Origin: an uncultured Granulosicoccus sp.
GTDB taxonomy: Bacteria; Pseudomonadota; Gammaproteobacteria; Granulosicoccales; Granulosicoccaceae
Assembly: GCA_947499955.1 (NCBI GenBank)
Contig: CANMQI010000015.1
Location: forward strand, 97,563 to 161,562
DNA: 64,000 nt
Direction: 5' to 3'
Positions 9,682-17,760 of this stretch are shown here, piece after piece (within the stretch, counting starts at the first letter, position 1; the number at the start of each line of letters is the position of its first letter). The position numbers and the translations under genes are program-made. The notes under the pieces were generated by a model. It ran no database searches and was not told the origin of the DNA. It saw only the letters and a program-made list of their open reading frames with translations.

Positions 9682-9695
9682 GTGCATTTTTGCAC
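9682..9695. promoter_or_regulatory. Perfect inverted repeat upstream of LysR gene
   Basis: GTGCA-TTTT-TGCAC, five-base perfect arms, three bases before the LysR start codon in the divergent LysR / ene-reductase promoter region. It could be a regulator site or an mRNA hairpin at the start codon. The related half ATGCAT recurs near 9703. LysR autoregulation is an inference. Confidence 0.35.
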
Positions 9696-9791
9696 AGCTA
9701 CCATGCATTTATTGCGAATTTATTATCGTCTCGCTTCTTCATACACTCGTGTCGAGTACACCTGTGAACAAATTGGACCAAGAGACGCCAC

Positions 9792-10877
9792 ATGACAACG
9801 ATTCATGACCCCCTCACCCTCGGCTCGATGCAGTTGAAGAACCGCATCATCATGGCACCGCTGACCCGGGGACGCGCAGGCAGCTCCGGGGTGCCCGGGG
9901 AGTTGATGGCGAATTACTATGCGCAACGGGCCAGTGCAGGACTGATCATCGCCGAGGCCACTGCCGTCAGCGCGGATGGGCGCGGCTGGCTGAATTCACC
10001 GGGTCTGTTCAACGACGAGCAACAGGCCGGCTGGGCAACGGTGGCAAAGGCTGTGCATGATGCCGGCGGCAGACTGTTTGTACAGCTCTGGCACATGGGC
10101 GCAACCGTGCATCCGGACTTCCTCGATGGCGGTCAACCGGTATCTGCCTCTGCCATACGCGTGAGGGGGAGGCGAACGACCCCGCTGGGACAAGACCGTG
10201 AACTCGTCACCTCCAGACCCTTGTCGGCGGAAGGCATTGTCGAACAGAGACAGAACTTCGTGAACTCGGCACGCCGCGCCATTGACGCAGGATTGGACGG
10301 CGTCGAGATCCATGCTGCCAACGGTTTTCTGATCGATCAATTCATCCGCGACAGCAGCAATCAGCGTCACGATGAATACGGCGGCACGATCAACAAACGC
10401 CTGAGGTTCCTGCGCGAAGTCGTCGCAGCCGTCTGCGATGAGATTGGTGCCGACAAGGTGGGGGTACGAATCTCACCTACCAACGCCTCCTGGGGCATCA
10501 GCGACAGCCAGTATCTCGAGACTTTCACTCAGGCGACCCGACAACTCAACCGCTTTGGCCTCGCCTACCTGCATGTACTGGAGCACCGAACCGGCACCGC
10601 CCAGGCCATGGAATCGATGGACTATACAACGCCTCTGCTACGACACAACTTTGATGGTCCCTTGCTGGTAAATGGTGGTTATTGCAAGGAATCCGCCCAG
10701 CAGGCACTCGACAGTGGACTGGCCGATGCCGTTACATTCGGCATGCCGTTCATCGCCAATCCGGACCTGGTGGCGCGATTTGCAACAGGCAGCCCCCTGG
10801 CCGAACCCAGAAGCCGTTTTTTCTATACCGCCGGGCCTGAAGGCTACACAGACTATGAACCAAGGCCTTTGCAATAG
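9792..10877 (+). CDS. nemA: NemA-like old yellow enzyme, ene-reductase
   Basis: 361 residues; an FMN-dependent alkene reductase of the NemA/OYE class. Visible features are the N-terminal LKNRIIMAPLTRGRA, the FMN barrel segments QLWHMG and GVEIHAANGFLIDQFIRD, SSNQRHDEYGG, and the C-terminal phosphate-binding region (GLADAVTFGMPFIANPDL). NemA enzymes use NADPH to reduce activated alkenes, nitro compounds and N-ethylmaleimide. The length matches the family. It is divergent from a LysR gene that probably controls it. The symbol reflects the subfamily, not proven orthology. Confidence 0.88.
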   Translation: MTTIHDPLTLGSMQLKNRIIMAPLTRGRAGSSGVPGELMANYYAQRASAGLIIAEATAVSADGRGWLNSPGLFNDEQQAGWATVAKAVHDAGGRLFVQLWHMGATVHPDFLDGGQPVSASAIRVRGRRTTPLGQDRELVTSRPLSAEGIVEQRQNFVNSARRAIDAGLDGVEIHAANGFLIDQFIRDSSNQRHDEYGGTINKRLRFLREVVAAVCDEIGADKVGVRISPTNASWGISDSQYLETFTQATRQLNRFGLAYLHVLEHRTGTAQAMESMDYTTPLLRHNFDGPLLVNGGYCKESAQQALDSGLADAVTFGMPFIANPDLVARFATGSPLAEPRSRFFYTAGPEGYTDYEPRPLQ

Positions 10878-11434
10878 CAGGTTGGAAGCCAGTGGGCTGA
10901 CAATGAGTTGGCACAGCCTATCCTGCCATAACGGTTGGTGTAATGACACCGAGACAAGGGCCGCCAGATAGAAGAAGTATATTGCAAGTCTGCGCATTCC
11001 TCTCTCACCACCTGCGGTGTTTATAACGCCATGCATTCGCACCAATCAGGTGCGTGAATCGCAAAGAGGCGCCTCGTCAAACGCCCTCATTCAGGGCGAG
11101 TCATCCAGAACCGTGCTTGATCGACAATCGAACAAGAGCCTTGCCAGAAGCTCTCAGATCGGGTCAGGGAGACTGCTACCATCGACTCGTAATTAGCTGA
11201 TTCACGTGCATATTTCCAGCTGCACCTGTCACCTGCAAGGTTGATGGAAGAATACTTTTCTGACAAACGGCTTTGTCATTCGAACGTGTTTTCTGCAGTT
11301 ATTTCTACAAGCCTGGCTCCACGACCCCTTCAACGCAAAGCACATTACCGGGCCCGACACTCAACATTTTCATTCTTGCAGCAACGGCTTGTGTAGAGAG
11401 CGATTCCGAGCCGTACTACTTGGGAGGTTCAGCA
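10878..11434. other. 557-base intergenic region with several hairpins
   Basis: No convincing gene lies between the ene-reductase and the nitrate transporter. It holds three clear dyads: CGCACC-N5-GGTGCG at 11038-11054, the palindrome GAGGCGCCTC at 11066-11075, and CGCCCT-N5-AGGGCG at 11082-11098. None is followed by a T-tract. The last 200 bases before the transporter are probably its promoter and leader. I could not identify a sigma-54 or NtrC site with correct spacing. Confidence 0.5.
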
Positions 11435-12946
11435 ATGTCATCTTCGGGATTCAACATCTTCTCGTTCACCGGGAAGATGAAAGTTCTTCACCTGACCTGG
11501 TTTGCGTTTTTCATTACCTTCGTTGTCTGGTTCAACCTGGCCCCCCTGCTCGGGCATATTCAGGAAAGTCTGGGGCTGACGCGCTCGCAGATCACCACAC
11601 TGCTGATTCTGAATGTGGCATTGACTATTCCGGCGCGCATCATCATCGGCATGCTCACCGATCAGCTCGGTCCTCGTCGCGTCTACTCCGGCCTGCTGAT
11701 CATCTCCTCCATACCCTGCTTCGTCTTTGCATTGGCAGAGAACTTCACTCAGCTGGCACTGGCGCGTTTTGCACTGGGTTTCATTGGCGCAGGTTTTGTC
11801 ATCGGCATCCGCATGGTCTCGGAGTGGTTCCCTGCCAATGAACTGGGCACAGCCGAAGGCGTCTACGGCGGCTGGGGCAATTTCGGCTCCGCTGCGGCGG
11901 CCTTCACCCTGCCCACCCTTGCCTTGTGGTTCGGCGGTGATGACGGCTGGCGCTGGACGATCGGACTGACAGGTCTCATGGCTCTGGTTTATGGCTTTGT
12001 CTACTATCTATCGGTCAGTGATGTCCCCAAAGGCTCCAAGTACTTTCGCCCGAAAAACTCGACCGCCATGGAGGTCACCTCGAAAGAGGACCTGTGGTTC
12101 CTGTTGATCATGAAGGTACCGCTGTACCTGGCACTCGGCGCATTGGCCTGGAGACTGAAGAACGTCGATATTTTCACTACCCCGATCATGTATGTCGTCT
12201 GGTTTGGTCTGTTGCTGCTCTATGTCTACGATTCGATGCTGACCTTCCGGGCCAATCACAAGGTATTCACCGAAGAGGTGCCCGAGTTCCAACGCTACAA
12301 ATTCAAGCAAGTGGCGATTCTGAACATACTGTATTTTGCAACCTTCGGCTCCGAGCTGGCGGTGGTATCCATGTTGCCTCTGTTCTTCATGGAAACATTC
12401 GGGCTCTCGGCAGTGATCGCCGGTATGGTCGCCTCGGCCTATGCCTTCATGAACCTGATGTCGCGACCGGGCGGCGGCATGATCTCCGACCGGTTCGGAC
12501 GCAAGAAGACACTGCTGATCCTGACAGGCGGCCTGGCCCTGGGTTATGCCTTGATGGGTGCGGTCGATTCCACCTGGCCCGTCTGGCTGGCGGTGGTCGC
12601 GGCCATGGCCTGTTCCTTCTTCGTGCAGGCCGGCGAAGGGGCGGTCTTTGCGGTAGTACCTCTGATCAAACGCTCACTCACCGGACAGATTGCGGGAATG
12701 ACAGGCGCTTATGGCAATGTCGGCGCCGTCATCTACCTGATCATATTCTCTCTGGTGGATGCCTCTACCTTCTTCCTCGTGATTGCCGGAACAGCCGTTC
12801 TCGGCTTTGTCACGCTGCTGTTTCTGGAAGAGCCTGAAGGCGAAATTGCCGAAGTGGATGAAGACGGTTCCGTTACAATCATCAACGTCAGTCGCACAGG
12901 TACTGGATCAGCTCCTGACGCGGGTACCGCACCCAGCCTTGGCTGA
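11435..12946 (+). CDS. nasA: Nitrate/nitrite transporter (NarK/NasA, NNP family)
   Basis: 503-residue major facilitator protein. The two nitrate-signature motifs are intact: GVYGGWGNFGSA in the first half and GAYGNVGAV in the second. MFS loop motifs GMLTDQLGPRR and GMISDRFGRKK are also present. The start is ATG 11435, preceded by GGGAGG at good spacing; the frame is open further upstream but without homology. Between the sixth and seventh canonical segments there is an extra stretch with two hydrophobic runs (LIMKVPLYLALGALAW; YVVWFGLLLLYVY), larger than the usual central loop. Upstream of the kinase fusion on the same strand, it supplies nitrate to the reductases encoded at 14777-21150. Confidence 0.92.
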   Translation: MSSSGFNIFSFTGKMKVLHLTWFAFFITFVVWFNLAPLLGHIQESLGLTRSQITTLLILNVALTIPARIIIGMLTDQLGPRRVYSGLLIISSIPCFVFALAENFTQLALARFALGFIGAGFVIGIRMVSEWFPANELGTAEGVYGGWGNFGSAAAAFTLPTLALWFGGDDGWRWTIGLTGLMALVYGFVYYLSVSDVPKGSKYFRPKNSTAMEVTSKEDLWFLLIMKVPLYLALGALAWRLKNVDIFTTPIMYVVWFGLLLLYVYDSMLTFRANHKVFTEEVPEFQRYKFKQVAILNILYFATFGSELAVVSMLPLFFMETFGLSAVIAGMVASAYAFMNLMSRPGGGMISDRFGRKKTLLILTGGLALGYALMGAVDSTWPVWLAVVAAMACSFFVQAGEGAVFAVVPLIKRSLTGQIAGMTGAYGNVGAVIYLIIFSLVDASTFFLVIAGTAVLGFVTLLFLEEPEGEIAEVDEDGSVTIINVSRTGTGSAPDAGTAPSLG

Positions 12947-12956
12947 TCAGATGCGC

Positions 12957-12979
12957 GGGCTGCCAGAGAATGGCAGCCC
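12957..12979 (+). terminator. Hairpin between nasA and the phosphatase-kinase gene
   Basis: GGGCTGCC-N7-GGCAGCCC, eight-base perfect arms, 10 bases after the transporter stop. No T-tract follows, so it may only attenuate transcription or protect the upstream mRNA end rather than fully separate the two genes. Confidence 0.45.
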
Positions 12980-13015
12980 CATGCATCGTCATGTTTCAAG
13001 GACAACAGAACAACC

Positions 13016-14785
13016 ATGAACAACGGCCACCAGCGCGTTCCCAGTCAGTTCCCCGCGCGACCGTTGAATGCCAACATGGGCGGCTGCTCCAGAAAGGGCA
13101 GCAAGGAGCGCAACGACGACGCCATCGCCGGGCACATCCCGACCAGCAGCTATGAGATGCACGTCAAGGGCGTGGTTGGCTGCATCGCCGATGGCATATC
13201 AACCGGACGCAACTCCGATGTCGCCGCACGAACATCGGTGATCCAGTTCGCTCAGGACTACTACGCCACCCCCGAAAGCTGGCGCATACAGGATTGCGCT
13301 GCGCGGCTACTGACGGCCCTGAATTCCTGGCTGTATTCCCAGAATGCCACCGGCATGCCGGAAAGCGATGGCAAGGTCACGACCTTCACCGCATTGATAC
13401 TGCGGTCGAACACAGCGCATATCATCCACATCGGTGACACCCGTTGCATGCTTTTGCGTGACGGCCAACTGCAAACACTCACGGACGATCACAACGCCTC
13501 CTTCATGGGCACCGGCGAGACCTTGAGCCGAGCCCTGGGTGCCGAACCCCATGTCCGGGCGGACTACGTTCAGGAACGCATCCAGCCCGGAGACGTGTTC
13601 CTGTTGAGCTCGGACGGTGTGCATGGCTTCCTGCCGCCTACACAGATCCAGACGCTTCTGGATTGCCCGCTCAGGACACAAGAGGAACTGGAAAACGCCT
13701 CACGCGCGCTGTGTGATGCGGCGACCGAAGCCGGCAGCGATGACAATCTGTCGGCATTGTTGATACACGTAGAGGACATTCCGTCAGAGACTCTGACCGA
13801 AGCACACCAGCGACTGACCACGCAGACGATTCCACCGGTGATGAAGCCCGGCAACCGGATTGATGGCTATGTGGTGCAGGAAGTGCTGCACTCCTCGACC
13901 CGCAGTCACGCCTACCGGGTACGGCGCACCACGGACGACGAAATCTGCGTGCTCAAGGCACCGTCAAGCAACTTTGCCGACAGCATCCAGTACCTTGAAG
14001 GATTCATGCTGGAGCAATGGGTCGGGCGACGCATCGACAACCCGCAGATCATGAAGATCCACGACCACGAAGACTCGCGCTTTCTGTACTACATTGCCGA
14101 GTGGGTTCAGGGTGAGACCCTGCGTCAGTGGATGGATCGTTGCCCACAGCCGGCGCTGGCTGACATCCTGCCCATAGTGAGTTCCCTGATCACGGCGACG
14201 CGCACCTTTCACCGACTGGGCATGGTGCACCGTGATCTGAAACCCGAGAACGTGATACTCGCTCCGGACGGCACCGTGAAGATCATCGACTTCGGCTCGG
14301 TACAGGTCACCGGCTTTTCCGATCTGCCAACGGCCAACGAGAATGTCGTCCCCGAAGGCTCCTTGAACTACATTGCACCCGAGGTACTCACGGGTGGCGC
14401 CGCAACGAACCTGTCCGACCTGTTCAGCGTCGGGGCCATGGTGTATGAAATGCTGGCAGGTGAGGTACCCTTTGCACTGGAGGATCGTGTGGACCTACCC
14501 GCCACCGCCTTTGACTGGACCTTGAGACCCCTGAAAGCCTATCGCCCGGATCTGCCGGAGTCCACAGGCACCGCCCTGGCGCGCGTGCTGTCATATGACC
14601 CCGGCAAGCGACCGGAAGTGATGACTGAATTTCTGCGCAGTCTGCAGGACTCAACAAGCCGTCGTGTATCCGGCGGTCAATGGGTGCCACTGATCCAGCG
14701 TGGCACCACCGACTTCTGGCGAGGCTGGGCGATGGTCAGTACGACGCTGGCGCTGATCCTCTTGATCGCTTTACTATTACGCTAG
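13016..14785 (+). CDS. PP2C phosphatase-Ser/Thr kinase fusion, membrane anchored
   Basis: 589 residues with three parts. Residues about 20-255 are a PP2C phosphatase (ERNDDAIAG, CIADGIS with Asp59, LLSSDGVHGF, GSDDNLSALLI). Residues about 280-550 are a protein kinase with invariant Lys314 (VLKAP), HRDLKPEN (His405), DFGS at Asp425 (DFG conserved) and an APE motif. A C-terminal membrane helix (about 567-588) leaves both domains in the cytoplasm. The glycine-rich loop is poor: QEVLHSSTRSHAYRV has no GxGxxG, so ATP binding may be atypical. In Pseudomonas aeruginosa a kinase gene of this type lies between the nitrate transporter and nirB, matching this context. The inferred role is control of nitrate assimilation. 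Its last 9 bases overlap the convergent nasC gene. Confidence 0.9.
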   Translation: MNNGHQRVPSQFPARPLNANMGGCSRKGSKERNDDAIAGHIPTSSYEMHVKGVVGCIADGISTGRNSDVAARTSVIQFAQDYYATPESWRIQDCAARLLTALNSWLYSQNATGMPESDGKVTTFTALILRSNTAHIIHIGDTRCMLLRDGQLQTLTDDHNASFMGTGETLSRALGAEPHVRADYVQERIQPGDVFLLSSDGVHGFLPPTQIQTLLDCPLRTQEELENASRALCDAATEAGSDDNLSALLIHVEDIPSETLTEAHQRLTTQTIPPVMKPGNRIDGYVVQEVLHSSTRSHAYRVRRTTDDEICVLKAPSSNFADSIQYLEGFMLEQWVGRRIDNPQIMKIHDHEDSRFLYYIAEWVQGETLRQWMDRCPQPALADILPIVSSLITATRTFHRLGMVHRDLKPENVILAPDGTVKIIDFGSVQVTGFSDLPTANENVVPEGSLNYIAPEVLTGGAATNLSDLFSVGAMVYEMLAGEVPFALEDRVDLPATAFDWTLRPLKAYRPDLPESTGTALARVLSYDPGKRPEVMTEFLRSLQDSTSRRVSGGQWVPLIQRGTTDFWRGWAMVSTTLALILLIALLLR

Positions 14786-17431
14786 TCGTCGCTTTTCAAT
14801 CAGACACACAGGCTGGGTGCTGACGCATTCTTTCAGAATCGCCGCCAGTTCGGATTTGCACGAACCGCAGTTCGTACCCGCTGACAGACACCCACCGATC
14901 TGATCGACACTCGTCAGCCCTTCGCTGGCAATGGCTCGTTTGATGGTGTTGCGCCCGACGGCATAGCATGAGCAGACGACGGCTCCGGGGTCCGGCATAT
15001 CGCCGCAGGCCTGTCCGGCCAGGGCCCATGGCGCTTCCTGACCCGGCAAGCCGACGAGAAAATCACGCATCAGAGCCACCGGCTCAGGCCCGACATAGAG
15101 CGCCGCCAGTAGAATGTCACCGCTGAAGAAACCAACACGGTGGCGACCACGCTTGCTATCCGACATATGCTGAACCGTGGCATCTGGCAAGTCGAAGAGC
15201 GAGCGGGCATAGCTTTCCCAATCATCAGGGGTACTCAGCCCTGCCAGTTCGCAGCGGTATCCCGTGCTCGTACGGGCTCGCGCCCAATAGTCGCTCGAAG
15301 GTGTGAACTGGGTGGTGCAGATGGCAAAGCCATACCAGGCCGCCGCGAATTCTTCGGCAGCTACAGTAGTAGCCTTGCTTTCCGGTTGGCCCGAGATCGG
15401 GTCCACGACCGGCGCCACCAGGGCATCTATTCGCGCACTGGGTGCATTCATTCCCGTCCAGTGCATCGGCACGAACAGATCACCCTCTACGACATCCTCG
15501 GTCTGATGCAAACGCACAATGGCGTGACCTTGAGCGCTACTGAGGCGCACCAGGCTGGCTGCCGACAGACCCAACCGCTGCACATCGCGTGGATTCATGT
15601 CGACAAAAGGCTCTGGCAAGTGTGCCGAGAGCCTCGGTGACAGAGCGGTACGTGTCATCGTATGCCACTGATCACGCAGTCGTCCTGTGTTCAGACGAAA
15701 GGGTCGCGCCTCACAGGGCGCCTCGGCGGTAGCTCGAGGCACCAGCGGCAACATCTTCGCCTTGCCATCGGTATGAAAGAAGCCGCCTTCGGCAAAGAAC
15801 CTGCCGCCCTGCTTCGCAGCAGATTGTGGCCAGCGAACAGGGTCAAGCTTGTCGTAACTCTGTGCATCGAGCACGGCCAGACCCGAGATATCGAAGTCCT
15901 TGCCAAGCTCCCCGGCGAGACCGGACAGCGCCGCGTATTCTGCGAATATCTCTGCTGGATTTTCCCAGGCGAACGCCTGCTCCCAGCCCATACGGCGAGC
16001 AACTTCAGCCAGAATCCACCAATCCGGCTTTGCCTGCCCGGGTGCGGACAATACGGCACGCTGACGACTGATCATGCGTTCGGAATTCGTGACGGTACCT
16101 GACTTCTCGCCCCAGGCCGCAGCCGGCAGAACCACATCAGCCAGTTGCGCCGTGTCGGTATCGATCGTGATATCACTGACGACAACGAACGGGCAGGCAG
16201 CAATGGCGTCACGGACACGATCCGCATCCGGCAGGGTCACGGCCGGGTTGGAATGAATCACCCACAACGCCTTGATGCGTCCGTCGCCGACGGCCTTGAA
16301 CATATCCACCGCCTTCAAGCCTGACTGTTCCGGCATGGCCGGGGCTTGCCAGAAGGCCTTCACCACTCCACGATGCTCGGGGTTCTCGATATCGAGGTGA
16401 CAGGCCAGCATATTGGACAGCCCACCGACCTCGCGCCCACCCATGGCATTGACCTGCCCGGTGACCGAAAACGGCCCCATCCCCGGCTTGCCAATCCGGC
16501 CAGTGGCCAGATGACAATTGATGATCGAGTTGACCTTGTCGGTCCCCGCGGATGATTGGTTCACCCCCTGCGAGAAGAGGGTCACCACCTTTTCGGTATT
16601 GATCCAGAGGTCCAGAAATTCCTGTAATAGCGCTGAATCCAGGCCGGTGACATCAGGCTCGGATGCCTGCGCTGTGGCGATAGCCTCGTCCAGACCGTCG
16701 ACATGCGCATCGGTATAGGCGGTATTCACGGCACCTCGACGATCAATCTCGGCCAGCAAGGCGTTGAACAGGGCGACATCACTGCCCGCCTTCAACGGCA
16801 GATGCAAGGCTCCTTCGCAGGAGGCTGTACGGCGCGGATCGATGGTCACGATTCGTATGTCACGCGATTCCCGCGCAGCCATGACTCTCTGGTACAGCAC
16901 CGGATGACACCAGGCAAGGTTCGAGCCGACGAGCACCACCAGCTCTGCCTCATCAAGATCGTCATAGATGCCCGGCACCGTGTCGGTACCAAAGGCGCGT
17001 TTGTGCCCGGCCACCGTCGAGGACATGCAGAGCCTGGAATTCGTGTCGATATTCGCCGAGCCCATGAATCCCTTCATCAGCTTGTTGGCGACGTAATAAT
17101 CCTCGCTCAGCAATTGACCTGCCACGTAGAAGGCGACCGCATCCGGCCCATGCTCGGCAATGACCTTGCCGAATTCGTCGGCGACACCGTTCAATGCCGT
17201 CTCCCAATCGACACTCTCGCCATGCCATTGTGGCGTCAACAGGCGGTGCGCAGTACCCACGGTTTCTGCCAACGCGGAACCCTTCGAGCAAAGCTTGCCG
17301 CGGTTGGCCGGATGATCAGGATCGCCCTTGACCGATATCCCGCCAATGCCATCCGGCTCGACCAATACACCGCAACCCACACCGCAGTACGGACAGGTAG
17401 AGCGGGTGACACCGCTGACGTTCACAGGCAT
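14777..17431 (-). CDS. nasC: Assimilatory nitrate reductase catalytic subunit
   Basis: 884 residues; reduces nitrate to nitrite in the cytoplasm with a bis-MGD molybdenum cofactor. The N-terminal 4Fe-4S ligands are Cys13, 16, 20 and 48 (CPYCGVGC...LCSKG). The molybdopterin oxidoreductase body follows, then the dinucleotide-binding domain (FRLNTGRLRDQWHTMTRT). The C-terminus carries a BFD-type 2Fe-2S domain (CSCYAVGRNT...GTNCGSCKSEL), as in Klebsiella-type NasA. It starts one base into the nirD stop (TGATG) and is the last gene of the operon. It ends overlapping the convergent kinase gene. Confidence 0.95.
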   Translation of the reverse strand: MPVNVSGVTRSTCPYCGVGCGVLVEPDGIGGISVKGDPDHPANRGKLCSKGSALAETVGTAHRLLTPQWHGESVDWETALNGVADEFGKVIAEHGPDAVAFYVAGQLLSEDYYVANKLMKGFMGSANIDTNSRLCMSSTVAGHKRAFGTDTVPGIYDDLDEAELVVLVGSNLAWCHPVLYQRVMAARESRDIRIVTIDPRRTASCEGALHLPLKAGSDVALFNALLAEIDRRGAVNTAYTDAHVDGLDEAIATAQASEPDVTGLDSALLQEFLDLWINTEKVVTLFSQGVNQSSAGTDKVNSIINCHLATGRIGKPGMGPFSVTGQVNAMGGREVGGLSNMLACHLDIENPEHRGVVKAFWQAPAMPEQSGLKAVDMFKAVGDGRIKALWVIHSNPAVTLPDADRVRDAIAACPFVVVSDITIDTDTAQLADVVLPAAAWGEKSGTVTNSERMISRQRAVLSAPGQAKPDWWILAEVARRMGWEQAFAWENPAEIFAEYAALSGLAGELGKDFDISGLAVLDAQSYDKLDPVRWPQSAAKQGGRFFAEGGFFHTDGKAKMLPLVPRATAEAPCEARPFRLNTGRLRDQWHTMTRTALSPRLSAHLPEPFVDMNPRDVQRLGLSAASLVRLSSAQGHAIVRLHQTEDVVEGDLFVPMHWTGMNAPSARIDALVAPVVDPISGQPESKATTVAAEEFAAAWYGFAICTTQFTPSSDYWARARTSTGYRCELAGLSTPDDWESYARSLFDLPDATVQHMSDSKRGRHRVGFFSGDILLAALYVGPEPVALMRDFLVGLPGQEAPWALAGQACGDMPDPGAVVCSCYAVGRNTIKRAIASEGLTSVDQIGGCLSAGTNCGSCKSELAAILKECVSTQPVCLIEKRRLA

Positions 17432-17760
17432 CAGGCGACTTTCGCAAGCACCGCATCGAGATCAAGCAACAGACGACCGTCCTGGACCTTTACCGGGTAG
17501 GTCGCTATGCGCCCCTTATCAGCACCTTGTGCCTCACCGGTTTCCAGTGAAAAGACCCAGTTGTGCAGCGGACAGGTGACCTTGCGATCGTGCACGATGC
17601 CCTCGGAAAGCGGCCCCTTCTTGTGAGCGCAGGTGTTGGACGTGGCAAAAACCTCGGTTTCTGCCGTGCGAAACAGGGCAATGCAACCTGCCTCGGTCTT
17701 GACAATACGTGATCCGCGAAGCGGAATATCGTTCAGGGTACCAATATCAATCCAGCTCAC
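17431..17760 (-). CDS. nirD: Nitrite reductase small subunit NirD
   Basis: 109 residues, a Rieske-fold subunit of NADH-dependent assimilatory nitrite reductase. Both Rieske ligand pairs are present (TCAHKKG and TCPLHNW), unlike E. coli NirD, which lacks the cluster, so this one may bind 2Fe-2S. The start is GTG, overlapping the nirB stop by 4 bases (GTGA), so the two subunits are translationally coupled. Confidence 0.93.
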   Translation of the reverse strand: MSWIDIGTLNDIPLRGSRIVKTEAGCIALFRTAETEVFATSNTCAHKKGPLSEGIVHDRKVTCPLHNWVFSLETGEAQGADKGRIATYPVKVQDGRLLLDLDAVLAKVA

